A stretch of DNA of 64,000 nt from Cordia subcordata (Eukaryota; Streptophyta; Magnoliopsida; Boraginales; Cordiaceae), in the NCBI GenBank assembly GCA_028554755.1, contig JAPTOF010000032.1, positions 310,001 to 374,000 of the forward strand, written 5' to 3'. The translations under genes were made by a program, and so were the position numbers. The notes beneath the pieces were generated by a model, which saw only the letters and a list, made by a program, of their open reading frames with translations, was not told where the DNA came from and searched no databases. Shown one piece after another: positions 32,667 through 43,591 of this stretch (the first letter of the stretch is position 1; every line of letters begins with the position of its first letter).

Positions 32667-34323
32667 ATGCTTGGTAGGAGATCCCTTAAAAATCCCTTAG
32701 TTCCTCTTAATCCCGAACCCGGTAGAATTACAAGACATTTTAGGAATTTAGGGGATCTTCTTGAAGAGATGGCCGATCCTAATCATCCTTCTAATCCTCC
32801 CAATCCTCTAATGAATCCCATTTCATCTCATGATCACCATTGGCATCAAGCCCAAGATCATTTTAAACAAAAGCCCCGTAGACCACATCCACCAATAGAT
32901 GAGAAACCCACCATTAGGTAGTTCTTTCTCCCCGAAGCCTTTGAGCCTAATTTGGCCATTCAAATTTTGGGGGTTGGGGGAGACAAAGTTCGAGATTAAG
33001 CCTAATATGTTGGCCATGCTTCCTTCCTTCTACGGGAAAAGCATTGACAATCCTGTAGATCATATCACTAATTTTGTTAAGATGAGTTCCACCTTCTATG
33101 TCCCCATTATCTCCCAAGAGGTCATACATCTAAGATTGTTTACTTTCTCTCTTAAGGACAAGGCCAGGGCTTGGTTGCATTCCTTACCTAATGGTTGCAT
33201 TACTACATAGACTGAGCTTCAATCTAAGTTCTTTCAAAAATTTTATGCCAAGACAACTGACCTTAGGATCACCATTATGACTTTCTCCCAACATGACCTA
33301 GAATCCTTTTGTGAGGCTTGGCAGAGGTTCAAGGATCTTCTTAGACAATGTCCATACCACGGCTATGGCAATCACGACCTATTACAATATTTCGTTCGAG
33401 GTTTAAATAAACAAAATAGGATGATGGTCAATACCACCTTTATTGGTGGCTTTTATCTTTTAAGACCAATTAAGGCATGAGAGAAAATAGAAATGATGGT
33501 AAAAAATTCTTTTCAAAATTTTCCATGGAAAGGTCTAGCCAAGAAGGCAACAAGAGAAGTATTAGTGAGGTTGGAGCTTCTTTAAATTTACCCCCTAAGG
33601 TTGAGGCTTTGACGAATAAGTTAGATCAATTCATTTCTTTGTCTTTTTCATCCCAAGGTCATAGGACTAGCTCTATATGTTCTTCCTCTACCTCTTTCAT
33701 TGTTAAAGTTTGTGCATTGTGTTCCGAGTCATCTCTTAAGACTATAGCTTTCCCTTTAGCATCTCAATTTCTTGAATTCATGAAAGAGCAATTGTATGCC
33801 ATGCAAGGTTATTCTTGTGAGTATAATTCATACTCGAACACATACAATTAGGGTTAGAGAGACAACCCAAATTTTCTTAGAGACATGGTCAGCATAAGTC
33901 TAGTTCACATCCATAGGTTCCACCTAAGTAGCGACCTCGTCCTTAATATCTCCTAGGTTTCTATAATCTTAATCAGCCCTATCTCATTAGTGCTCCTTAA
34001 CCTTAGGCTTGACTTGCTCCTTCTAGTAGCCAACCTCCTAGTAATGACATGATGAATATAATGCAATTCATTCAGAACTAGCAGCAAGAATTGGTAGAAA
34101 ATAGGCAATAAATGGCGAGGTTTGAGGCATCGTTAGGATAGATTGTTAGTCAATTGAGTGCTAGAGACCCCGGGAAATTGCCTTCTTAGCCAGAGATGAA
34201 CCCTAGAGTCCAGTCCTATTCCTCCACCGATACCACTTATCCCCCTTAGGCCTATGCTAAGGCCGTCACCACTCTTAGAAGCAGTAGGGTAGTGGATAAT
34301 AGGGTAGGAGTAGTGGTAGGGTA
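32667..34323 (+). pseudogene. gag: Athila-2 gag (decayed)
   Basis: The probable start is ATG at 32667 (MLGRRSLKNPLVPLNPEPG), with a second candidate ATG at 32769 (MADPNHPSNPPNP). The N-terminal frame ends at a TAG at 32919. The capsid core (MLAMLPSFYGKSIDNPVDHI, LRLFTFSLKDKARAWLHSLP) is in another frame at 32899-33210, followed by pieces at 33277-33480 (SFCEAWQRFKDLLRQCPYHG) and 33477-33851 (VEALTNKLDQFISLS). The gag tail (33852-34283) is full of stops. A 32-bp tandem duplication at 34284-34341 adds a further frame change. It is the Athila capsid gene, no longer translatable as one protein. Confidence 0.85.
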
Positions 34324-34341
34324 GTGGATAATAGGGTAGGA
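34284..34341 (+). repeat. 32-bp tandem duplication in Athila-2
   Basis: GTAGGGTAGTGGATAATAGG... at 34284 recurs at 34316 with period 32. The other Athila copies have it once (about 41629). Since 32 is not a multiple of three, it shifts the frame. Confidence 0.88.
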
Positions 34342-35935
34342 TTTGACTCTGTAGTACCTGCACCTAGTGGTCCTTCCGAGTCTAGAGCACCACACAGTAG
34401 CCCTATCGAGAGAAATTCTAGAGAGGGTCCTATTGAGAGAGATGAGCTTGCTAGAGACCATGGAGAGAGTAGTACTTCCCGCCCACATTGGGAAGGAAAG
34501 GAGCCCATTGATAATTCCCATGTGTCTAGAAGTGTTGAGCCTAAAGTTCCCTTTCCATCCGCCTTAGAGAGGTCTACACCTAGTAAGGATTCTAGGTTTT
34601 TCAAGGCTTTAGAGAATCTTAAGGAACTTAAGGTCAATCTTTCTTTGATAGATGCGATCCTTTCTATTCCCTCCTATTCTAAATTCTTTAAGGATCTTTA
34701 TACAAGGAAGCGTAGTTTATCAAACATTTCTAAAAAGGTGAGGCTTGTGGAGAAGATGAGTAGTATTTGTATTTCAGGCCTTCTGGCCAAAATGAGTGAC
34801 CCCGGAGCTTTCACCATTTCTTATAAGATCCAAGAGTCAAATTGATCATGCCTTGTTAGATTTAGGATCTAGTGTGAATCTCATTTCTTACTCCGTCTAT
34901 CAACAGTTAGGTCTAGGTGAGTTGTTCCCTACACATGTTACTCTTCAACTAGCTGATAGGTTTGAATGTAGACCTAGGGGTATGATAGAGGATGTTATGG
35001 TCCAGGTAGGTGAGTTTGTGTACCTTGTTGACTTCATAGTGTTAGATATAGATTCGAGACATGACTCTAGACATTTTACACCCGTTCTTCTAGGTTACCC
35101 CTTCCTTGCCACCGCAGATGCCATTATTCATCGTAGGTCAAGGTTATTAGAGATGAAATTTGGGAATTTGAGGTCCATTATAAAGGTTGCTGAGGCAATG
35201 AATAAGGCTAGTATAGGAAGAGAGGATGGAGAAGAGTGCTTTAGGGTTGATGTGATTGATTCTTGTGTTGAGGATTTTGTAGAGAAAACTATGACTGATA
35301 GAGGAGATTTGAGAAAATTGAAGAAATTGATGTCTAGCTTTGATTTAGACACCTTAGAATGGAAATGTGTAGCTTCTACTTTCTTAATTGTGAGCTATTT
35401 GATTGATAAGTCACTTGAAGTTAATCTTTCTATTCTCATCTCTAGTGATGTCCCCGTTGATGATGTTGAGGTTGAGTCCCTCTTGGTTGAGCCTAGCCCT
35501 TTTTTACAGCTTAAGCCCCTTCCCAATCATTTGCAGTATGCATTCCTAGGCCTTAGTAAGACCCTTCTGGTCATCATAGCTTCCGATCTTTCTAGTGAGC
35601 ATGAGGAGCATCTCTTAGAGGTTCTTAAGAAACATAGGAAGGCTATAGGGTGGAAAATTGATGATTTGAGATGTATTGACCCATTGGTTTGTATGCATCA
35701 TATTCACGTTGAGGATAGAGCCATTCCTTCTAGGGAGATGCAAAGGAGGCTAAACCCACACATGAGTGAAGTAGTTAAGAAAGAGATCATTAAGCTTTTA
35801 GATGTAGGTATTATCTATCCGATCTCTGATAGTGAGTGGGTTAGCCCGATCCAAGTTGTCTCTAAGACCACATTTGCTTGTCCCTATGGCACTTTTGCCT
35901 ATAGAAGAATGCCTTCGGTCTTTATAATGCCCTAG
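34324..35935 (+). pseudogene. pol: Athila-2 protease and start of RT (RT palm deleted)
   Basis: The frame at 34324-34845 is the Ser/Arg-rich linker and protease N-terminal part (KFFKDLYTRK). The frame at 34796-35935 (379 codons) is the longest open stretch of this element. It has HALLDLGSSVNLISYSVYQQ (protease active site DLGSS), then ADAIIHRRSRLLEMKFGNL, the pre-RT linker, and HMSEVVKKEIIKLLDVGIIY with SEWVSPIQVV, the RT N-terminus. It then jumps directly to TTFACPYGTFAYRRMP, so about 230 bp, including the LDGYSGY catalytic block, are missing. Protease would process the polyprotein; RT is dead. Confidence 0.86.
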
Positions 35936-36972
35936 TGACATTCCAGAGGTGTATGATGGCAATTTTTAGTGACATGATTGAGAGGCATTTAGAGATATTC
36001 ATAGATGATTTCTCAGTCTTTAGTGATAGTTTTGAAGAGGGCTTGAGTCACCTCTTTTTAGTCTTAGACCAATCTGTGGAGAAGAATCTAGTGTTGAGTT
36101 GGGAGAGGGATAGTATTGGGTTATATAGTTTCTTTTAATGGTATTCAAGTTGACCTAGTTAAGGTAGAATTGAATGAAAAGTTACTTGTCTCTAAGTGTG
36201 TCAAGGATGTTAGATCTTTTCTAAGGCATGCAAGATTCTGCCGTAGGTTCATTAAGGATTTTAGCCACATTGCACGTCCCTTGTCTAGGCTCCTAGCACA
36301 AGATGTCCCTTTTGACTTAGATGATAAATGTGTTAGGGCTTTCAATAGGCTTAAATCCTTATTATCTACATCCCCGATTATCCAGCCACCTAACTACAGT
36401 CTCTCATTTGAGGTTATGTGTGATACATCCCATTATGCGATAGGAGTTGTTTTAGGTCAAAGGAAGGATAAGTTGCCCCATGTTGTGTCCTATGCTAGCA
36501 ACACTCTTGACGAAGCCCAAAAGAACTATACCATCATGGAAAAAGAGCTTCTAGCAATGGTCTTCTCCCTTGACAAGTCTATGTTATACATCCTATGGTC
36601 CAATGTGATTGTTTACACCGATCATACGGCATTAAAATATTTGTTGTCTAAGAAAGAGTCTGAGCCCTGTTTGATTAGGTGGTTGCTCCTTCTTCAAGAG
36701 TTTGACATTGAAATTCGGGATAAGAAGGGTAGAAAAAATTTAGTTGCAGATCATCTTTCTTGTCTTGTTAGCGAGTCTTCTAGTGATCTATCCCCTTTTC
36801 ATGATTCATTTCCCGATGTGCAATTGTTTGCTGTGAAAGAAGACCGCTGTGAAGGTCTTACAATGTGGATTATTTTGGCCCACTCTCTTTAGGGATGCCC
36901 AAGAGTATTATAAAAAGTGCTTTAGATGTCAACAATTTGGGTCCATCTCTAAGAGAAACATGATGCCTTTAT
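35936..36972 (+). pseudogene. pol: Athila-2 RT end, RNase H and start of integrase
   Basis: The frame at 35935-36138 has FQRCMMAIFSDMIERHLEIF followed by IDDFSV, the RT active-site box with Ile before the DD. A frame change leads to 36116-36892 (258 codons): [19 protein letters not shown], RNase H with [51 protein letters not shown] and [11 protein letters not shown]. At about 36830 roughly 240 bp are deleted, removing the first half of the integrase zinc domain. The sequence resumes with the CQQ region and is cut by Copia-C at 36972. Confidence 0.85.
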
Positions 36973-38004
36973 TATAGGAAATTATAGAGACTTTCTCCGG
37001 ATTTTCGGCGTAGGATCAAGGTTTAATTTAAAATTTTCAAGAACGGTTTGAGATTTACCTCATAATCCTCGAGTTAAAAACATCGCCTTGTGGAAGCGTT
37101 GAGCTTCTCCTATTTTTACGTGATAAAAAACTTTTGGAGGAGGCTTTTGATTTTTGGGTTTTTTTGGGAGAGAGTTCTGATGACTATTAGGTTTTCTTAA
37201 AACTATCGTGCAAAAATAATGAGAAACCCTCCTTATATAGAAAGATCTAGGCTTTCCATAAAGCCCATTCCCACAACCCAATAAGCCCAACCCTTTGGGC
37301 TTAAAATATTGGACTTTTAAAATGCATATTAAAACCTAAATTAAATCCATATTTAATTTATAAATAATAGCCCATGAATTAATTTTGATCCACATGTCTA
37401 GTGCTAGCTAGACATAGTCAAAATTAATCCCGTGACCCGTAATAAATAATTAAATATTATAATATTTAATTCTCAATTAAATATCTATAATATTAATTAC
37501 TTATAATATTATTTAATTCATAATTAAATAAAAACACATTTAATTCATAATTAAACGTGACTAACATTATTATAGTGGGGTTAATCCTTCAACTAATTCC
37601 TGACCATATACGTGACTTTGCAGGTTCTGACTTAAATCGATAATACAAGAACTATCCTTGCATTAACCAAAGACACCATCTAGCAATGATTCCCGACGTC
37701 CGGATAAGCTGAACAGTTGCAAGGCAATATTCAACGAACCTTAGCACAATGGTGGATTCCCTATGACCCTCGATATTCCAAAATAACCCTAAAGGAATGG
37801 TAAAACTGTCAAACCCCTATTTAGCTATTCCATGTCAAGTCCAAATCTCCATATGACTCATCACGATGTAACCACGTGACACATCTGCGAAAAGCTTTGG
37901 CCAAAGTCTTAATGAATTAGGATTAAGTAGAATATCATTCTTCTAATACTCGGAGTAGTCAATCCCATCTTGACCTATATATTGACTTCACGGCACATGC
38001 CTAC
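36973..38004 (-). repeat. 3' LTR of Copia-C, first plus-strand part
   Basis: It starts TATAGGAAAT (TGTAGGAAAT in the other LTR). It contains the minus-strand TATA region (TATATAAGG, plus-strand 37232-37239), a two-stage hairpin at 37379-37427 and a perfect 24-bp palindrome at 37448-37471. It ends with CCTAC, the Athila-3 target. Confidence 0.88.
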
Positions 38005-39697
38005 TGATGAGTTGTGATTTGGTGTGTGTTTGCATCGCCATTTACTTATACTTTAGAGGTGTTGAATGCTTATAATGATGCATTAGTGTAGTACTTTTGA
38101 TAGGAATAGGCTTAACTGTGAATAAATGTGCATATTGAGTTTAAGAGATAAAATGCTACACTAATAGCTTATTTTCAATGATTCAGGTGATTTTGGGTTA
38201 AGATAAAGATTGAACAATGAAAGGTGACGAAGATAGGACATGCACGGGTCTAAGGGAGAAGACTGAAGGCCGAAATGACAAAAAATTGGATGAAGGAAGT
38301 CAGCCGGACGCTAAGGAAGAATAGCAGGTCGACCGACTAGGTCAACCGGCCACTCCAGAGAGCCCTTGAAGAAAGCCGGTCGAGTACTCCAGAGGCGTGC
38401 GAACCTATAAATAAAGCCTGATGCGGAGCAGAATGAAGAGTTTTTACACACACTTCACACCTATTCTCACACACACTTAACCCTATTCCCTAGCTGCCTC
38501 ACACACCCTTTTCACATATTTTTCACGAAGAACCAAGCTTTGTTGGAGATTCAAACGCTTTGGAATCGAGATTGTTTACAAGCTGTGTTCTAAAGTCGCT
38601 AGGATGAAAGGGGAGTTTCGCTATATCTCTTTCATTCTATTTTCTATTATGTCTGAGTAGGCTTGTATAGGGTGATAAAGCTTATGTAATGGGTTAATTT
38701 TATACTCTTATGATATGGGATATGATGGCTGAATATATATATATATATATGTTTTGATTTGTGTTGTTTAATTGGGTGTTCTTTCATTCATGTCTATGTG
38801 GTTGATAGAATACTTAGATGAGTACATATATATATTAATTGAAGTTTGTTTGTTACTAAACACATCTAATCCATGTTGTACTCATGTCTATGTGTTTATA
38901 CATGGATGTTATGAAGTGGGTAGTGCTTTTATTCATGTCTATATGCGTATTTGCATGCCTAGTAACAAGCATAATTTCAATATCACATGTGTATGAATGT
39001 TAGTCAAATCCTGCTATAGTGATCTTAGAATGACGGAGTATAATTTAGGGCTAATCTAGGTCGAGTTTCCTTTGGCTTTAAATCCAGCCAATAGGTTTCA
39101 GGATAGATTTAGTCGACCTTAGCAACACTAGGTCTTGGCTTTAAACCCAGCCAACGGTTTAGGTGCTAGGGTAGGTTCATTCTATGCCACCTAGGAAGTT
39201 AGTTAGTCCCTCTTGAGGCCCTAGGTCATAAGGACCACGCCGTAGCTCTAGGAGACGTCGCCTAGGGACGGACCCTCACCGAGTCCTAGGGGGAAATCAG
39301 GACACTAACTAACAACCTAGTTAAGAGCACTTTTGATAGTTAGCCATCATCCCTTAATCCCATAGCATTTGAGTATGGAGTTACCCATTCATAAGTCCAA
39401 GTCACCCTAATCCCTTTCCAATTGTTAGTTTCTTCTAAATCAACCTGCGTCCATTTTTGTTTTTATTCATAGTTTAGTTTTCTTTCATTTACTTAGAGCT
39501 CCCGACAATCCAAACCTTCACAAGAAAAAGTACACTTAGTTTAGATCTTTCTTTTTAGCTCTTTTAGGACACCAAGCATAGGATACATTCACGATATTCA
39601 CGCCTCCCTGTGGTTCGACACCCGCACTCGTAAACACTGTATTGCACGATCCGTACGCTTATGGTCTTTTAAAACTTGCACTCGTAAGAAGACATCA
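38005..39697 (+). repeat. 5' LTR of Athila-3
   Basis: It is 1,693 bp. U3 palindrome cluster at about 38326-38392, TATA box at 38406-38413, AT microsatellite at about 38737-38751, CATGTCTAT(G/A)TG repeats at about 38790, 38883 and 38936, twin hairpins at 39072-39091 and 39135-39154. Confidence 0.97.
38406..38413 (+). promoter_or_regulatory. TATA box of the Athila-3 5' LTR
   Basis: TATAAATA, 402 bp into the LTR, directly downstream of the GGTCGACC palindrome cluster; the 3' LTR copy is at 47537-47544. Confidence 0.7.
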
Positions 39698-39703
39698 AGT
39701 TTT

Positions 39704-39722
39704 TGGCGCCGTTTGCCGGGGA
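39704..39722 (+). other. Primer binding site, tRNA-Asp type (Athila-3)
   Basis: TGGCGCCGTTTGCCGGGGA equals the tRNA-Asp 3' complement except for one extra T. Its CG dinucleotides are intact, unlike in Athila-1 and Athila-2. Confidence 0.9.
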
Positions 39723-39984
39723 GGCACAGTGATTTGCATTCGGTGCTTGTGTGTTTTGATAGTTGTTTTTCTTGCTTTTTCTTTATAGTTTGTTTAGTTT
39801 TTACTTATTTCGTTTACTGCTTATATTATCTTGTTTTAGTTCTCTTTGTTAGTTTAATTCAGCTTTTGACTTTATTTATTTATTTTTTTTTAGTAGACTT
39901 TTTAGGATTGTGTATTATTTGCTGTAGTTTAGGAATACTGAAGTGTTTGGGGGTTGAAGTGGCCGGAGTTAGGATAGTTTGTGC

Positions 39985-42075
39985 ATGCTTGGGAGGAGAT
40001 CCCTTAAGAATACCCTAATTCCTCTTAATCCCGAACCTGAAAGAATCACTAGACGTTTCAGGAATTTAGGAGATCTTCCTGAGGAGATGGCCGATCCCAA
40101 TCATCCTCATAATCCACCCAATCCCCCAATGAATCCCATTCCACCTCATGAGCACATTGGGCATCAAGCCCAAGCTCATTTTAGACAGGAACCCCATAGA
40201 CCAGGTCTACCTTTAGATGAGGAACCCACTCTTAGGCAATTCTTTCTCCCCGAAACATTTGAGCCTAATTCGGCTATTCAAATTCCAGGTTTGCGAGGTA
40301 CGAACTTCGAGATTAAGCCTAATATGTTGGCTATGCTTCCTTCCTTTTACGGGAGAAGCAATGAGAGTCCTCTTGATCATATTACTGATTTTGTTGAAAT
40401 GAGTTCCACTCTCCATGTTCCCAATGTCTCCCAAGAGGTCATACGTCTAAGATTGTTTCCCTTCTCTCTTAAGGATAAGGCTAGGACTTGGTTGCACTCC
40501 TTACCTAATGGGTGCATTACTACATGGGCTGAGCTTCAATCTAAATTCTTCCAGAAATTTTATCCCATGGCCAAGACAAAGAACTTAGGATCGCCATCAT
40601 GACTTTTTCCAAAGATGACTTAGAATCTTTTCATGAAGCTTGGGAGAGGTTCAAAGATTTTCTTAGACAATGTCCACACCATGGGTACGGCAATCATGAC
40701 CTAATGCAATACTTCTTTCGAGGTTTAAACGAACAAAATAGGATGATGGTCAATGCCGCCTCCGGTGGTGGTTTCTATCTTTAAGACCAACGAGGCATGG
40801 GAGAAAATAGAAATGATGGCTGAAAATTCATTTCAAAATTTTGCAATGGAAAGATCTAGTCGAGGGTAACAAGAGAAGTGTTAGTGAGGTTGGAATTTCT
40901 TCAGACTTACCCTCTAAGGTCGAGGCATTAAGAAATAAACTAGATCAATTCATCTCTTTGTCCATTTCATCTCAGAGTCCTAGGACTAGTTCTTCAAGTT
41001 CTTCCTCCGCCCCCTTAGTTGTTGAAGTTTGTGCATTATGCTCTGAGTCATCTCATGAGACCCTAGCTTGCCCTTTAGCATCCCAATTTCCTGAATTCAT
41101 GAAAGAGCAAGTGTGTGCCACACAAGGTTATTCTCGTGAGTATAATCCATACTCAAACACGTACAATCCGGGTTGGAGGGACAACCCGAAATTTTCTTGG
41201 AGACAATGACAGCATGAGTCTAGTTCACATCCTCAAGTTCCATCTCAGCAGCGACCCCGTCCTCAATATCCCCCAGGTTTCTATCATGTCAATCAACCCC
41301 GTCTCACTAGTGCTTCTCAACCTCAGGCTTTGCCTGCTCCCTCTAGTAGCCAGCCTCCTAGTAATGACATGATGAAGATAATGCAATTTATTCAGAATCA
41401 ACAACAGGCATTGGCTAGCCAACAACAGGAATTGGCAGAAAATAGGCAGCAAATGGCCAGGTTTGAGGCATAGTTAGGATAGATTGCCAGTCAATTGAGC
41501 ACCAGAGACCACGGGAAATTGCCTTCTCAGCTGGAAGTAAACCCTAGAGTCCAATCTTGTTCCCCCACCGATACCACTTACCCTTCTCAGGCTCAAGCTA
41601 AAGCTGTCACCACTCTTAGGAGCGGTCGGGTAGTGGATAATAGGGTAGGAATTGACTCTGCAGTGTCTGCACCTAGTGGTCCTTCCAAGTCTAGAGCACA
41701 ACATGGCAACCTTGTTGGGGGAAATTCTAGAGAGAGTCCTGTTGAGAGAAACGAGACATTTAGAGATCAGGGAGAGATTAGTACTTCCCGACCACATAGG
41801 GAGGGAAAAGAGCCTATGGATGACTCCCATGTATCTAGAGGTATAGAGCCTAGAGTTCCTTTTCCATCCGCTTTAGAGAGACCTACACCTAATGAGGATT
41901 CTAGGTTCTCCAAGATTTTAGAGCATCTCAAAGATCTTAAGGTCAATCTTCCTTTGATAGATGAGATCACCTCCATCCCATCTTATTCTAAGTTCTTCAA
42001 GGATCTTTGCACAAGGAAACGTAAGGCATCGCAAATTCCTAAGAAGGTGAGGCTTACGGAGAAGGTGAGTAGTAT
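39985..42075 (+). pseudogene. gag: Athila-3 gag and gag-protease linker (frameshifted)
   Basis: Start ATG at 39985 (MLGRRSLKNTLIPLNPEPE); the alternative is ATG at 40087 (MADPNHPHNPPNPP). The T-rich leader 39723-39984 precedes it. The capsid core is intact in 39985-40602: LRQFFLPETFEPNSAIQIPG, MLAMLPSFYGRSNESPLDHI, LRLFPFSLKDKARTWLHSLP. A small indel near 40590 shifts to 40599-40784 (SFHEAWERFKDFLRQCPHHG). Further breaks lead to 40841-41209 (VEALRNKLDQFISLS, with the ALCSESSHETLACPL Cys/His segment) and, after TAG codons near 41471 and 41479, to 41495-42103 (KAVTTLRSGRVVDNRVG, KFFKDLCTRKRK). The amino acid sequence is well kept, but one protein cannot be made from this DNA as read. Confidence 0.9.
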
Positions 42076-42693
42076 TTGTACCTCGGGCCTTCCGCCCGGA
42101 TGAGTGACCGAGCCTTCACCATTCCTTGTAGGATCCGCGAGACACAAATTGATCACGCCTTGTTAGATTTAGGATCTAGTGTGAATCTTATTCCCTATTC
42201 TGTCTATCAGCAGTTAGGCCTAGGTGAGTTGTCTCCCACGTATGTTACTCTTCAGCTAGCTGATAGATCTGAGCGTAGACCTAAGGGTGTGATAGAAGAC
42301 GTTATGGTTCAGGTAGGTGAGTTCGTGTACCCTGTTGACTTCATAGTGTTAGATATGGATTCGGGACACGACTCTAGACATTCTACACCCATTCTTTTAG
42401 GTCGCCCCTTCCTTGCCACCGCAGATGCCATTATCCATTGTAGGTCGGGGATATTAGAGATGAAATTTGGGAATTTGAAATCCACTATGAAGGTTGCAGA
42501 GGCAGTGAATAGGGCTAGTATAGAAGAAGAGGATGGAGAAGAGTGCTTTAGAGTGGATGTGATTGATTCTTGCATTGAGGATTACATAGAAAAAACCATG
42601 ACCGATGGAGATGACTTGAGGAAATTTGAAGAAGTGATGTCAAATTTTGATTTGGAGACCTTAGAGAAGAAATGTATAGCTCTACTTCCTTAA
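42076..42693 (+). pseudogene. pol: Athila-3 aspartic protease segment
   Basis: An open stretch of 205 codons with QIDHALLDLGSSVNLIPYSV (active-site DLGSS, Athila form of D-S/T-G), LGLGELSPTYVTLQLADRSE and PILLGRPFLATADAIIHCRS (the ILGRPFL block of retropepsins), then MKFGNLKSTMKV. It cleaves the polyprotein in the particle. It is offset from the upstream frame by a deletion around 42095-42110 and from the downstream RT frame by an indel near 42685. Confidence 0.88.
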
Positions 42694-43591
42694 TTGAGAG
42701 CTGTTTGATTAATAAGTCACTCAAGGTTAATTCTTCTACTCCCATTTCTAGTGATGAACGCATTGATGATGCTGAGGTTAAGTCCCCCGTGGTTGAGCCC
42801 AGCCTTTCTTTAGAGCTCAAACCCCTTCCGAATCATCTGATGTATGCATTCCTAGGCTCTAATGAGACTCTTCCAGTTATCATAGCTTCCGATCTTTCTA
42901 GTGAGAATGAGAACCGTCTCTTAGAGGTCCTTAGGAAACATAGGAAGGCAATAGGGTGGAAGATTGATGATTTACGAGGTATAGACCCCTCTATTTGTAT
43001 GCATCGTATTCACCTTGAAGATGGAGCCATTCTTTCTAGGGAGATGCAAAGGAGGCTAAACCCACACATGAGTGAAGTAGTTAAGAAGGAGATCATTAAG
43101 CTTTTGGATGCAGGCATTATTTATCCGATCTCCGATAGTGAGTGGGTTAGCCTACCCAAGTTGTCCCTAAGAAGTCCGGGATCATAGTTGTTGAGAATGA
43201 GAGAGGAGAGCTTATCCCTACACGTACTCCTACGGGATGGAGGGTCCAGATTGATTATAGGAAGCTCAACTCCAAAACTAGGAAGGATCATTTCCCATTG
43301 CCTTTTCTAGACCAGATTTTAGATAGAGTAGCTGGGCACAGCTACTATTGTTTTCTAGATGGCTATTCGGGATATAACCAGATCCCTGTGTTTCCCGAGG
43401 ACCAGGAAAAGACCACATTTACTTGTCCCTATGGCACTTTTGCTTATAGGAAAATGCCCTTCGGTCTTTGTAATGCCCCAGCGACTTTTCAGAGATGCAT
43501 GATGGCCATTTTTAGTGATATGATTGAGAGACACTTAGAGATTTTTATGGATGATTTCTCGTCTTTGGAGATAGCTTTGATGAGTGCTTGA
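42672..43591 (+). pseudogene. pol: Athila-3 reverse transcriptase (two frame changes)
   Basis: The frame at 42672-43187 has the pre-RT linker, KHRKAIGWKIDDLRGIDPSI and MSEVVKKEIIKLLDAGIIYP. A 2-nt loss near 43150 shifts the frame. The middle (about 43190-43297) keeps ERGELIPTRTPTGWRVQIDY residues. The frame at 43298-43591 has FLDGYSGYNQIP (first catalytic Asp at 43358-43360), FTCPYGTFAYRKMPFGLCNA and the active-site FMDDFS at 43544-43561. A single-base loss just after FMDD (about 43562) closes it. All catalytic residues are present; the breaks are 1-2 nt indels. Confidence 0.9.

Noticed and set aside
38772..38996. A 74-codon open frame identical at 47911-48135
   Set aside because: Both copies are the same place in the two LTRs of Athila-3; the identity comes from LTR duplication, not from protein constraint, and the peptide has no domain.
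39704..39722. A tRNA-Asp gene fragment
   Set aside because: It matches only the tRNA 3' end complement right after an LTR, which is the definition of a primer binding site.
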